Shown here: one piece after another, positions 8,869 through 18,599 of the stretch | How the letters are laid out: each line of letters opens with the position of its first letter | How positions within the stretch are numbered: position 1 is the first letter of the stretch | DNA from: Ferruginibacter sp. | GTDB taxonomy: Bacteria > Bacteroidota > Bacteroidia > Chitinophagales > Chitinophagaceae | Assembly: GCA_013141435.1 (NCBI GenBank) | Contig: JABFQZ010000019.1 | Location: 1 to 64,000, forward strand | Length of the DNA: 64,000 nucleotides | Reading direction: 5' to 3' | Translations under genes and position numbers: made by a program | Notes under the pieces: model-generated | Seen by the model: only the letters and a program-made list of their open reading frames with translations | Database searches by the model: none | Told to the model about the DNA's origin: nothing

Positions 8869-8929
8869 TTAGTACTATGGTTTGTTTAATTCTAAACAAA
8901 GCTAAGTACTTTGCTATGCATAGTACTAA
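8869..8929 (-). promoter_or_regulatory. Inverted repeat bracketing a candidate -7 box upstream of the TonB-type receptor
   Basis: TTAGTACTATG (8869-8879) and CATAGTACTAA (8919-8929) are perfect 11-bp inverted arms. Between them, the plus-strand CAAAGCTA (8897-8904) is TAGCTTTG on the minus strand, a match to the Bacteroidota TAnnTTTG -7 element. This arrangement suits an operator or hairpin controlling the receptor gene. No regulator gene lies adjacent. Confidence 0.45.
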
Positions 8930-9262
8930 TTAATTTGGACAAATGGCTAAATAATAGGGGCGAATGGTAATGGGTATATTTATTTGGGTGCAGAATTTTT
9001 AAAAATTGGATATTTAACTTGAAAAAAAGTTTAGTAAAAAATGATAAGTATCTATTCTAAGGATAAAGATTGCAAACAGTTGATTTTAATATTGAGATGA
9101 TGAATATGATTATTTGTTGTGAAAATGGAATATTATATTTAAAGATGCCCAAAGTGCTAAATTTGAACGGAGCGTCGCCACCAATGCTCAATCAAGGCTT
9201 TAAAGCTCAAAAAAACACTTAAAAAAATGCCATGGGAATTTTTATTTTCGCTACCCAAACCT
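8930..9262. other. Intergenic region between divergent receptor and atpD
   Basis: AT-rich, with no coding signature. I recognise only the flanking regulatory elements (8869-8929 and 9263-9270). Confidence 0.4.
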
Positions 9263-9270
9263 TACCTTTG
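9263..9270 (+). promoter_or_regulatory. Candidate -7 element of atpD
   Basis: TACCTTTG fits the Bacteroidota sigma-A -7 consensus TAnnTTTG and lies 38 bp before the atpD start. No clear TTTG at -33 is seen, so this is a partial match. Confidence 0.5.
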
Positions 9271-9299
9271 CGCCAAATTTAGAAATCACATATACTTAA

Positions 9300-10814
<1,515 letters not shown>

Positions 10815-10819
10815 TACGG

Positions 10820-10915
10820 AGTACTAAGTATTGAGTATTAAGACTGGGTCTCACGGAAAGTACTGAATACTCAAAATGGACTAGTCTAAATACTAAGTAC
10901 TCAATACTAAATACT
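10820..10915. repeat. Long imperfect hairpin of AGTACT/AGTATT words between atpD and the four-helix-bundle gene
   Basis: The left arm AGTACTAAGTATTGAGTA (10820-10837) matches, with two mismatches, the reverse complement of the right arm's TACTCAATACTAAATACT (10898-10915). AGACT (10840-10844) and AGTCT (10883-10887) extend the pairing. The roughly 38-bp middle has further AGTACTGAATACTC words. The right-arm word recurs at 11373-11390 ahead of atpC with one difference, and part of it occurs at 62237-62251. Confidence 0.75.
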
Positions 10916-10920
10916 GCACT

Positions 10921-11286
10921 ATGGGGATGCACAATTTTAGAGAACTTAAAATTTGGCAGAGGGCAATGGATTTAGCGGTAGAGGTTTATAAAATAGTAGA
11001 TGAGTTTTTTCCTAAAGAGGAGAGATTTGGTTTATCTGCTCAAGTAAAGAAAAGTGCGGTTTCAGTACCAAGTAATATTTCTGAAGGAGCTGGTAGAGCA
11101 ACAAACAATAAGTTTAGATATTTTCTTGAAATTTCAATAGGTTCAAATAATGAATTACAAAACCTACTGGAACTTGCAAGAAGATTTAATTATATAACAC
11201 AGGAGAGAACAGATAAAATTATCGATGAAGCTGTCCAAGTTTATAAAATGACACTTTCATTTTATAATTCATTAATGCCAAATTAG
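10921..11286 (+). CDS. Four helix bundle protein (23S rRNA intervening-sequence protein family)
   Basis: 121 residues, matching the S23/IVP-type four-helix-bundle family: FRELKIWQRAMDLAVEVY, then FPKEERFGLSAQVKKSAVSVP, NISEGAGR, and FLEISIGSNNELQNLLELARR. The ATG at 10927 (MHNFRELKIW) is an equally good start. The family is related in fold to Avd of diversity-generating retroelements. Its members are often found in rRNA intervening sequences or scattered through genomes, and the molecular role is unsettled. Here it interrupts atpD-atpC, an otherwise tight pair, with near-identical 18-bp words just before its own start and before atpC's start. I infer acquisition as a small module. Confidence 0.85.
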   Translation: MGMHNFRELKIWQRAMDLAVEVYKIVDEFFPKEERFGLSAQVKKSAVSVPSNISEGAGRATNNKFRYFLEISIGSNNELQNLLELARRFNYITQERTDKIIDEAVQVYKMTLSFYNSLMPN

Positions 11287-11370
11287 ATAATATTAAATAA
11301 TTGTATAAAATTGTAAAAAGTAATATCTAGCTATTTATTAAAAAGCTTTAATTTAAAAAGAGCTAATCTA

Positions 11371-11398
11371 TATACTCAATACTAATTACTCAATACTT
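11371..11398 (+). repeat. Direct copy of the TACTCAATACT word ahead of atpC
   Basis: TACTCAATACTAATTACT (11373-11390) differs at one base from TACTCAATACTAAATACT (10898-10915). A further CAATACTTT follows. The two copies lie 5 and 9 bp before the start codons of the four-helix-bundle gene and atpC. Confidence 0.7.
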
Positions 11399-11399
11399 T

Positions 11400-11651
11400 A
11401 TGACTTTAGAAATATTAACACCCGAAAAAAAAATATTTAGTGGCGAAGTGTTTGGCGTACAATTGCCAGGTATTACGGGTTTGTTTGAAGTATTAGACAA
11501 GCATGCACCACTTGTAAGTGCACTAAAAACTGGCAAGTTGAAAATTTTGAAAGATAAAACAACCACAAACTCTTATAACATACAAAGTGGTTTTGTAGAA
11601 GTAATTAACAATAAAACTACGGTGTTGGTAGAAGGTGCAGTAGAATTATAA
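11400..11651 (+). CDS. atpC: F1Fo ATP synthase subunit epsilon, short form
   Basis: 83 residues. Only the N-terminal beta-sandwich is present (LEILTPEKKIFSGEVFGVQLPG, FEVLDKHAPLVSALKTGKLKI, SGFVEVINNKTTVLVEGAVEL). The C-terminal helical domain found in about 130-residue epsilon subunits is missing, as is usual in Bacteroidota. It joins gamma to the c-ring in the rotor. Without the helical arm, the classical epsilon-type inhibition of ATP hydrolysis is unlikely. It follows the inserted gene, so its expression probably depends on readthrough from atpD. A terminator lies 22 bp downstream. Confidence 0.93.
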   Translation: MTLEILTPEKKIFSGEVFGVQLPGITGLFEVLDKHAPLVSALKTGKLKILKDKTTTNSYNIQSGFVEVINNKTTVLVEGAVEL

Positions 11652-11672
11652 TATTATTTGTATAAAAAATTT

Positions 11673-11702
11673 AAAGCCTACATTTATGTGTGGGCTTTTT
11701 TT
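11673..11702 (+). terminator. Terminator after atpC
   Basis: Stem AAAGCCTACA / TGTGGGCTTT with one G-U pair, loop TTTATG, then a T tract. Confidence 0.8.
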
Positions 11703-11788
11703 ATGGTGCATATTTTATATGCATAACACCAAAATATTATGTAGTCAGCCAACAAAAAGAGAACCTTATTTTATTTATACAGCGTTTT

Positions 11789-11849
11789 CCACTTTTGTCT
11801 TGAAATAAAAGTGGGGCAAAAATTCAATACTTCATAGAAATGAAGTATT
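11789..11849. repeat. Two adjacent hairpins downstream of fumC
   Basis: CCACTTTT (11789-11796) pairs with AAAAGTGG (11807-11814), and AATACTTCAT (11826-11835) pairs with ATGAAGTATT (11840-11849), the latter followed by T-rich sequence. The second could terminate transcription. The pair lies in the roughly 230-bp spacer between convergent atpC and fumC. Confidence 0.55.
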
Positions 11850-11929
11850 TTATAGTTTTAATTTGATTTCCGTCAATTAATACCATACTATTTTTTATAA
11901 AACTCAATGAGGTTTTCTGTTAAAGCCTT

Positions 11930-13327
11930 TTAAATATCACCAACCATATTTGCTGGTACTACCCAAGCATCAAATTCTTCGGCAGTAACATAGCCTAGTT
12001 TTATTGCCATTTCTTTAAGTGTAGTACCTTCTTTGTGTGCTGTTTGGGCTATTTCGGCAGCTTTATAATATCCTATTTTAGTATTTAATGCTGTTACCAA
12101 CATCAATGAATTATCTACATGTTTTTTTATATTGGCTTCAATAGGTGCTAAACCTATAGCACATTTATCGTTGAAAGAAACACAGCCGTCGCCCAATAAA
12201 CGAGCACTATGCAAAAAATTATAAATCATTACGGGTTTAAAAACATTTAGTTCAAAGTGCCCATTACTGCCACCAATACCAATAGTAACATCGTTGCCCA
12301 TTACTTGTGCCGCAATCATGGTAAGTGCTTCGCATTGCGTAGGGTTTACTTTACCTGGCATTATAGATGAGCCTGGCTCGTTATCTGGTATAAAAATTTC
12401 GCCAATGCCACTACGTGGACCGCTACTAAGCATACGAATATCGTTGGCTATTTTCATCAAACTTACTGCTACCATTTTTAATGCGCCATGCATTTCTACA
12501 ATGGCATCGTGTGCTGCTAGTGCTTCAAATTTATTTTGTGCAGTTACAAAAGGTAAGCCAGTTAGTGATGCAATATGTGCAGCTACATTTTCTGAATAGC
12601 CTGTAGGTGTATTAATGCCAGTACCTACAGCTGTGCCACCAAGCGCAAGCTCACTAAGATGTGGCAAGGCATTATTAATGGCTCGCAATCCATGATCTAA
12701 TTGTGATACATAACCACTAAACTCTTGACCCACAGTAAGTGGTGTAGCATCCATAAAATGTGTACGACCTATTTTTACTACATGCATATATTGCAACGAT
12801 TTTGCTGCAAGCGTATCTCTCAATTTTTTTATACCAGGTATAGTTACTTCTTGCAAAATTTTGTATGCCGCAATATGCATTGCCGTTGGAAAAGTATCGT
12901 TGCTACTTTGGCTTTTATTTACATCATCATTGGGGTGAAGAAACTTTTCTTTATCATCTAACTTGCCACCGTTTAATACATGCCCTCGGTAAGCTACAAC
13001 TTCGTTTACATTCATATTACTTTGTGTACCACTACCTGTTTGCCATACTACCAACGGAAAATATTCATCTAATTTATCATTCAAAATTTCGTCGCAAACT
13101 TTGCCAATCATATCACATTTTTCTTGCGAAAGTACACCTGCATCTTTGTTGGTAAGTGCTGCTGCTTTTTTTAAATATGCAAATGCCTTTATAATTTCTT
13201 TAGGCATTTTGTTTATATCTTCTGCTATTTTAAAATTATCGATACTACGTTGTGTTTGTGCGCCAAAATATGCATCTATAGGCACTTTTACTTCGCCCAT
13301 TGTATCTTTTTCTATTCTGTATTCCAT
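11930..13327 (-). CDS. fumC: Class II fumarate hydratase
   Basis: 465 residues, the expected length. It interconverts fumarate and malate in the TCA cycle as a cytosolic homotetramer without an iron-sulfur cluster. Visible features are [14 protein letters not shown] at the start, [33 protein letters not shown], the catalytic-region [19 protein letters not shown], and the family signature [17 protein letters not shown]. It is a single gene. CAAATATA on the plus strand at 13356-13363 (TATATTTG on the coding strand) is a candidate -7 box. Confidence 0.97.
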   Translation of the reverse strand: MEYRIEKDTMGEVKVPIDAYFGAQTQRSIDNFKIAEDINKMPKEIIKAFAYLKKAAALTNKDAGVLSQEKCDMIGKVCDEILNDKLDEYFPLVVWQTGSGTQSNMNVNEVVAYRGHVLNGGKLDDKEKFLHPNDDVNKSQSSNDTFPTAMHIAAYKILQEVTIPGIKKLRDTLAAKSLQYMHVVKIGRTHFMDATPLTVGQEFSGYVSQLDHGLRAINNALPHLSELALGGTAVGTGINTPTGYSENVAAHIASLTGLPFVTAQNKFEALAAHDAIVEMHGALKMVAVSLMKIANDIRMLSSGPRSGIGEIFIPDNEPGSSIMPGKVNPTQCEALTMIAAQVMGNDVTIGIGGSNGHFELNVFKPVMIYNFLHSARLLGDGCVSFNDKCAIGLAPIEANIKKHVDNSLMLVTALNTKIGYYKAAEIAQTAHKEGTTLKEMAIKLGYVTAEEFDAWVVPANMVGDI

Positions 13328-13363
13328 TTGTATAAATTAAAATTTTAACGATAAGCAAATATA

Positions 13364-13745
13364 AAAATTGCTGTTTTTAATACCTAATAAACTTTGAAAG
13401 AACCCAGTATTTTGTATAGTTTGATTGATTCTTTTACATTATTGAAAATCTAATACCCAAAACTAGTAATACTCTCTAATACCAATTATAAAAAAAGAGT
13501 CCAAAAATAAAATTGCCTGGTTGAGACTCTCATAAAATAAATTTTAAGCCCTTTGCAAATGACAGAATTCGCTACTATTAAAGTATCAAGCTGAGCCTGT
13601 CCAAGCTGGTGTGCTTCTTAAAAGCCAACCTTCGACAAGCTCAGATTGACAGATTATATATTATTTTTAAAAGGACTAAAAAATAAATATGATTGGTATA
13701 ACAACATATAAACATTTAAAAAAAAAGTGTCGCTATAAAATTTTC
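13364..13745. other. Intergenic region with a dispersed palindromic repeat
   Basis: No gene is seen. CTGAGCCTGTCCAAG (13591-13605) and CTTCGACAAGCTCAG (13630-13644) form an inverted pair with two mismatches. This resembles the widespread CTGAGCCTGTCGAAGG-type intergenic repeats seen in many bacterial genomes. Confidence 0.6.
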
Positions 13746-13786
13746 AACCCTGCAAATCATCATTTTTAGTTTTGATTTGCAGGGTT
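13746..13786. repeat. CCCTGCAAATC hairpin, copy downstream of the DUF4143 ATPase
   Basis: Perfect 14-bp arms AACCCTGCAAATCA (13746-13759) and TGATTTGCAGGGTT (13773-13786), ending two bases before the ATPase stop codon. It may double as a terminator. The same core arm recurs upstream of the gene at 14973-15009. Confidence 0.8.
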
Positions 13787-13787
13787 G

Positions 13788-14960
13788 TTATTTAAAATAC
13801 TTACACAAAAATAATTGCAAATCTACTACTCGTATTGCTGGTTTTAGTAAATAATCTGACCCTAAATTAGGTACAATAATAAAATTTTTCTTTGTATTTA
13901 AATCACTTATGCTTTCATAAAAACCTTTGCTTACAGTAGGTGTAGATGTATATTTTATTTCGATACTAATATGAGGGTTAATTCCTTTTACTAATACCAA
14001 ATCCATTTCTGCTCCATCTTGAGTTCGATAAAAATAGGCTTGCATACTATTGGGTAATACAGAGAGTATTTGCTCCACAACATATCCTTCCCATAAGCTA
14101 CCAAGTGCTGGGTGTACCTGCATAGCCTTTGCGTTGGGAATATTTAAAAGATAATTATTGATGCCGCTATCTCTTATGTACACTCTAGGTGATTTTACCA
14201 ATCGTTTTTTACCATTAAAATGAAAGGAAGGTAATATGCGAATCATAAAAGCTCCTGCCAAGTAATCTATATATTTATTAATAGTGGTAGGGCTTACACC
14301 AAGTCCTTTTGCAAAGCTATGTGCATTCCATATACCTCCTTGCTGGTGTGCAAGCATACGCCATAACCGCATCATTAAATCGGTAGAAAATGTTATACCA
14401 AACAATTGGTTAAGGTCTCTTTCTATAAAAGTTCTGATAAAACTATCCATCCAACTAAAATGAAATGCATCGGTTTTGGCAAGGTATGCATCTGGAAAAC
14501 CACCACGAAACCAATGTTTGGCAATTGTGTTAGCCTTAATGGGTAATTCGGAAATATGAAACGGACTAATAGGCAGATAAAATATTCTGCCAGCCAAAGT
14601 TTCTGAAGTGTTTTTTACTAAATCTGGCGATGCCGAACCTAACAATAAAAATTTGCCAGTACGTTTTTTTTTATCAATTAAGTGCCTCAAAAGCGCAAAT
14701 AATTCTGGCATACGCTGCACCTCATCTATTATTACACAATCATTTTCCATGCTAGTGAGCAACAACTGTGGATCAAAAAATTTTTGCCTATCTGCTGGGC
14801 TTTCTAAATCGAAATAAATAGTATTGCGGTTATTCGCTTTAGCAAATACTTTTGCAAGTGTAGTTTTGCCACATTGCCTAGGCCCTAACAAAGCTACAGC
14901 AGGAAACTGTTGCATTAGTTTATGTATTCGTGGAGTATCTAATCTGGCTAGCATACACAA
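13788..14960 (-). CDS. ATP-binding protein, AAA_14 plus DUF4143
   Basis: 390 residues. The Walker A motif LLGPRQCGKTTLAKVF begins near residue 24. A Walker B DCVIIDEVQRMPEL with following LLRHLIDKKKRTGKFLLLGSA (sensor-1 region) is at about 95-130. A winged-helix-like middle (AHSFAKGLGVSPTTINKYIDYL) precedes a C-terminal DUF4143 region with GAEMDLVLVKG and ISIEIKYT, resembling the D/ExK core of PD-(D/E)xK nuclease folds. These ATPases are common and patchily distributed in bacteria; their role is not established, though defence or mobility has been suggested. Related hairpins sit on both sides of this gene, consistent with a transferable unit. Confidence 0.9.
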   Translation of the reverse strand: MCMLARLDTPRIHKLMQQFPAVALLGPRQCGKTTLAKVFAKANNRNTIYFDLESPADRQKFFDPQLLLTSMENDCVIIDEVQRMPELFALLRHLIDKKKRTGKFLLLGSASPDLVKNTSETLAGRIFYLPISPFHISELPIKANTIAKHWFRGGFPDAYLAKTDAFHFSWMDSFIRTFIERDLNQLFGITFSTDLMMRLWRMLAHQQGGIWNAHSFAKGLGVSPTTINKYIDYLAGAFMIRILPSFHFNGKKRLVKSPRVYIRDSGINNYLLNIPNAKAMQVHPALGSLWEGYVVEQILSVLPNSMQAYFYRTQDGAEMDLVLVKGINPHISIEIKYTSTPTVSKGFYESISDLNTKKNFIIVPNLGSDYLLKPAIRVVDLQLFLCKYFK

Positions 14961-14972
14961 ATATACAAATAT

Positions 14973-15009
14973 CCCTGCAAATCGCCATATAAACTTTCGA
15001 TTTGCAGGG
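14973..15009. repeat. CCCTGCAAATC hairpin, copy upstream of the DUF4143 ATPase
   Basis: Arms CCCTGCAAATCG (14973-14984) and CGATTTGCAGGG (14998-15009), perfectly complementary, with a 13-bp loop. The core CCCTGCAAATC is identical to the arm of the hairpin at 13746-13786. The element starts 13 bp before the ATPase start codon. Confidence 0.8.
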
Positions 15010-15029
15010 GTGATGTTTTTAAAAAATTT

Positions 15030-15827
15030 CTATTTCCCAGTAAAAACTGCTTTTCTTTTTTCTAAGAATGCTGTAGTACCTTCTTTCATATCATCGGTAA
15101 TAAAACATTGCGAAAAAGCTTCTATTTCTTTATCGTAACCGCTTTTGCCGTTGGTGTAGGCGCTATCGCTTACTACAGCAACGTTTATACATTCTATAAT
15201 TTTACTTATAGCAATTGGTGCTTTGCTTTGTATAGTTTGTAAAATATCTTTTGTTCTTTCTAGCAAACTTTCGGCTGTAGTTACATGGTTTACCAATCCA
15301 ATTTTTAATGCTTCGGTGGCATCAATGATTTGTGCTGTCATTTGCAGCTCCATACTTTTTCCTTTGCCTACCAATTGTGTTAACCGCTGTGTACCGCCAT
15401 AGCCAGGTATTAAGCCAAGGTTTACTTCGGGCTGGCCAAATTTTGCGTTTTCGCTACATAATCTAAAATGGCAAGCCATTGCTAGCTCGCAGCCACCACC
15501 AAGTGCAAAGCCATTTACAGCTGCTACTATTGGCTTTGGGCTATTTTCTATTTTAAAAAATACATCTTGCCCACGCTTAGATAGTGCCATGGCTTCGGCC
15601 AAATCTAAGCCTCCAAACTCTGTAATATCGGCACCTGCTACAAATGCTTTTGCACCAGCACCTGTAATTATTGCCGATTTTATTTCATTGTTATTTAATA
15701 CCTCTGTCATAGCATCGTCTAAATCGGTAAATACATTTTTGTTTAATGCATTTAATTTATCGGGCCTATTTATTGTAATTAATGCTGTGCCATTTTCTAT
15801 TTCAAAAAGTAAGGTTTCAAAATTCAT
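15030..15827 (-). CDS. Enoyl-CoA hydratase/isomerase family protein
   Basis: 265 residues, the crotonase-fold length. The oxyanion-hole segments are AGAKAFVAGADITEF and NGFALGGGCELAMACHFRL. The catalytic-glutamate region is FGQPEVNLGLIPGYGGTQRL, and both acidic residues expected for hydratases are present (GGGCELA and GQPEV). It probably hydrates enoyl-CoA in fatty-acid or butanoate-type metabolism; the substrate cannot be fixed from sequence. It is the lead gene of a minus-strand stretch on this side of the ATPase. Confidence 0.92.
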   Translation of the reverse strand: MNFETLLFEIENGTALITINRPDKLNALNKNVFTDLDDAMTEVLNNNEIKSAIITGAGAKAFVAGADITEFGGLDLAEAMALSKRGQDVFFKIENSPKPIVAAVNGFALGGGCELAMACHFRLCSENAKFGQPEVNLGLIPGYGGTQRLTQLVGKGKSMELQMTAQIIDATEALKIGLVNHVTTAESLLERTKDILQTIQSKAPIAISKIIECINVAVVSDSAYTNGKSGYDKEIEAFSQCFITDDMKEGTTAFLEKRKAVFTGK

Positions 15828-15856
15828 TGTTTTTTATTTTCGAAGTTATAGTTTTA

Positions 15857-16207
15857 TTATTTATACAATGCCAACACTTGGCTTAAAATTAAATTTATTT
15901 TTTTTAGTGGTATATCTTTTTGGGCATCTATTAATAATATTTTCATGCTTACTCTTTTTTCTTGCAACAAATGTGGGTGGTTTATTTGTAGTCCTTTTAT
16001 AATGCCAATGTATGGTTGTTTGAATTTTTTATGTGTCCACAAATAACAAAATCGTTTGCCATTTATGTTGTAAAATGGTGCTCCATATTTCCAAGTTTCG
16101 GTAATATTTTCATCTAATTGCAAAATATGATTTCGCAAAAATTGTAGGCAACTTTTTGTTGGTTCTTCTTGTTGCAAGAAATAATTATCTATTGGACGAA
16201 GCAGCAT
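15857..16207 (-). CDS. DUF1801 domain protein
   Basis: 116 residues matching the small YdhG/DUF1801 fold: ILQLDENITETWKYGAPFY, then GKRFCYLWTHKKFKQPYIGII. The family's function is unknown; the fold resembles frataxin-like and SCP2-type small proteins. It lies one base after the methyltransferase gene upstream, so the two are almost certainly co-transcribed, and 29 bp before the enoyl-CoA hydratase. Confidence 0.8.
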   Translation of the reverse strand: MLLRPIDNYFLQQEEPTKSCLQFLRNHILQLDENITETWKYGAPFYNINGKRFCYLWTHKKFKQPYIGIIKGLQINHPHLLQEKRVSMKILLIDAQKDIPLKKINLILSQVLALYK

Positions 16208-16208
16208 A

Positions 16209-16841
16209 TTATAATGTGTATTGAAATATTTTTTTGTAGATATTGTGCCCAGTATCCCAACTAATTTGTTCGTTTTTTAAGATAAAGTTATTGTCTTTCA
16301 TTATTATTTTAAACTCTTGCTCGGTTAATAGCCTAAAATTACATATTCGTTGTTTTCGCTGTGGTTTGTGTGCAAGGTTTTCTTCTATAAAAAATGAAGC
16401 GTTTTTTATCATAATTCTTTTTATATCGGTAAGCATTTGTTTCTTTTTGCTCATTTCGTGCAGCACATCAAACATTAATATTTTTGTAAAGCTATTGCTT
16501 GGCAAATTGGTAGTAGAATCTGTACCTATTACAAACTTAAACTGTTCTATTTTTGCTATTCCTCCAAATTTTAATATTTGTTGTTCAAATCGTTTTTTAT
16601 TACATGTACTGTTATCTATATCTTGTACTGTAAACATAATATTAGAGTGTGCATTTGCTATTGGCATAAGCGAATAGCCAGCACCAGAGCCTATATCAAC
16701 TATTTTATCGGTATCGGATAGGGCAATAAATTTAAAAATTATATTGTTTTTTTTAATGGTAAGACTATCTTTTAGCACTTTTTGCGCATTGCTATTTTGC
16801 AGAAAAAAACTGGTAAGTATTAGTATGAAAATATTTTTCAT
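16209..16841 (-). CDS. Exported class I SAM-dependent methyltransferase-like protein
   Basis: 210 residues. A hydrophobic N terminus (1-19, ending SNA) looks like a signal peptide, which is unusual for an AdoMet enzyme but frequent in Bacteroidota homologues. Motif I, VDIGSGAGYSLMPIA (about residues 46-60), is clear. FTVQDIDNSTCNK fits motif II and ILMFDVLHEMSKKKQMLTDI fits the motif IV region. The substrate is unknown. It abuts the DUF1801 gene by one base. If the signal peptide is real, a periplasmic location would require an unusual source of AdoMet, so the N terminus deserves caution. Confidence 0.8.
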   Translation of the reverse strand: MKNIFILILTSFFLQNSNAQKVLKDSLTIKKNNIIFKFIALSDTDKIVDIGSGAGYSLMPIANAHSNIMFTVQDIDNSTCNKKRFEQQILKFGGIAKIEQFKFVIGTDSTTNLPSNSFTKILMFDVLHEMSKKKQMLTDIKRIMIKNASFFIEENLAHKPQRKQRICNFRLLTEQEFKIIMKDNNFILKNEQISWDTGHNIYKKIFQYTL

Positions 16842-17190
16842 TTAATAAAATTTTGCGTTTATTTTTATTGTAAAAATACTCAATTAGATAGTTATTTAGT
16901 ATCTATATTTTACTCGAATAAATTAATAAATGTTAATGACTATTCGCAATTACCACTTAGATACACAATAGTAATCCTATGTTTCTATATGGCAAAAATG
17001 GATAAAACATTAATACTGATAGTTACTCAGTTAGCAGTTATAAAAACGTTGCCACTTTAAATTGTAAAAAAAAAATGATGCCACTTGTACTACCGCTGAA
17101 TAGTGCGACGCCTATGCAGATGCTATGTAAAACAAATGATGGAAAACAAAGAATAATGAATTAAATATAAAATACTAATTTTTTTAGTTT
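16842..17190. other. Intergenic region between divergent methyltransferase and umuC-like gene
   Basis: About 350 bp, AT-rich. No gene or strong hairpin is recognised, apart from the candidate -7 box at 17191-17198. Confidence 0.4.
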
Positions 17191-17198
17191 TATATTTG
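17191..17198 (+). promoter_or_regulatory. Candidate -7 element of umuC-like gene
   Basis: TATATTTG matches TAnnTTTG, 22 bp before the start codon. No TTTG is seen at -33 and no LexA-type palindrome is recognised. Confidence 0.4.
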
Positions 17199-17220
17199 TG
17201 GTAATTATTTTACAAATTAA

Positions 17221-18507
17221 ATGAAAGCCATTATAGATTGTAATAGTTTTTATTGCAGCTGCGAAAGATTATTTAGACCAGAGCTTGACAATAAGCCTGT
17301 GGTAGTACTTAGCAATAACGATGGGTGCATTGTATCGAGAACAGATGAAGCAAAGTTACTTGGTATAGTTATGGCTGGGCCGTATTTTATGGCTAAACCA
17401 ATTATTGAAAAATATGGCGTAACCACTTTTTCATCTAACTACAATTTGTATGGTGACCTTAGCTGGCGTGTAATGGAAGCCTTGCGCATAATGCTTGGTA
17501 AAAAAAATGTAGAAGTATATTCGGTAGATGAGGCATTTTTAGAACTTAAAGAAATTGATAATAAAAGTTTTTTTGATACTGCACTGCACATAAGGCAAGT
17601 GGTAGAATTGTGGACAGGCATAAAGGTATCGATAGGTGTAGCGCCTACAAAAGTATTGTGTAAAGTGGCAAACCATTTGGCTAAAAAACATAAAATAGCT
17701 ACGCAATGTGTGGTAGTATTAGATACCGTAGAAAAAATAAACAAAGCGCTACAAGCTACGCCAGTAAACGAAGTGTGGGGTGTAGGCAGGCAGTATGCCG
17801 AAAAATTAAAAGAAATGAATGCTGTATATACTGCCTATGACCTTAGCAAAAAAAGCGAAGTATGGGCACAAAAAAACCTTGGTGGTGTAGTGGGTGTAAG
17901 GCTTATAAAAGAATTGAACAGCCAGCCTGTAATAGAAATGGCTAAAAAACAATTGACCGAAAAAAAAATGATTGCCTGCACACGCATGTTTGGAAAAAAT
18001 GTGCATACCATAGAAGATATAAAACAAGCTGTAGCTACCTATACTAGCCGTGCTGCCGAAAAACTTAGACGCCAAAATAGTGCTGCCACTACTATAAGTG
18101 TTTTTGTACTTACCAAAGAGCCAAGTAATAATGGACACTTTAGGCATGGCAATAGTATTAGCCATTGTATTGTATTGCCTATAGCCACTTGCGCCAGCAA
18201 TGAGCTTATAAAAGTAGCGCTAACTATTGTAGATAAAATTTTTACAAAAGGTAAACTATATAAAAAAGCTGGTGTTATACTTAGCGGCTTAGTACCCGAT
18301 AAAACGATACAAGGCAATATTTTTGTAGCAGAAAAAAACAATAATAAGCGTATGCTTATGAATACCATTGATAATATAAATTTTGCTATGCGAAACGATA
18401 TTGTAAAATTTGCTAGCAGCGGTACTAACCGCAATTGGAAAATGCGTACCGAAATGCGAAGCCCACGCTACAGCACCCGATGGGATGAAATGTATGAGGT
18501 GAGTTGA
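17221..18507 (+). CDS. umuC: Y-family DNA polymerase, UmuC-like
   Basis: 428 residues, close to Escherichia coli UmuC. Catalytic acidic residues are Asp6 (IIDCNSFYCSCER) and Asp103-Glu104 (YSVDEAFLEL). VLSNNDGCIVSRTDEAK is typical of the UmuC branch, and KVSIGVAPTKVLCKVANHLAKK and VNEVWGVGRQYAEKL (helix-hairpin-helix) follow. The little-finger and C-terminal UmuC-type DUF4113 region ends SPRYSTRWDEMYEVS. It should perform error-prone translesion synthesis during SOS. A umuD gene normally precedes it in Bacteroidota but is absent within the window on either side. Confidence 0.95.
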   Translation: MKAIIDCNSFYCSCERLFRPELDNKPVVVLSNNDGCIVSRTDEAKLLGIVMAGPYFMAKPIIEKYGVTTFSSNYNLYGDLSWRVMEALRIMLGKKNVEVYSVDEAFLELKEIDNKSFFDTALHIRQVVELWTGIKVSIGVAPTKVLCKVANHLAKKHKIATQCVVVLDTVEKINKALQATPVNEVWGVGRQYAEKLKEMNAVYTAYDLSKKSEVWAQKNLGGVVGVRLIKELNSQPVIEMAKKQLTEKKMIACTRMFGKNVHTIEDIKQAVATYTSRAAEKLRRQNSAATTISVFVLTKEPSNNGHFRHGNSISHCIVLPIATCASNELIKVALTIVDKIFTKGKLYKKAGVILSGLVPDKTIQGNIFVAEKNNNKRMLMNTIDNINFAMRNDIVKFASSGTNRNWKMRTEMRSPRYSTRWDEMYEVS

Positions 18508-18599
18508 AAAGTTATTTTGTGGAACTAAGCGTATTTATTTCACACAAAGAAGCAAAGATTACAAAGTGCACAAAGGATTAGCTTTTTAGTTGATTTTAA

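Noticed and set aside
11700-11929. Possible small RNA between atpC and fumC
   Set aside because: Two hairpins are present, but they fit terminator or repeat roles; no promoter-like element is visible.
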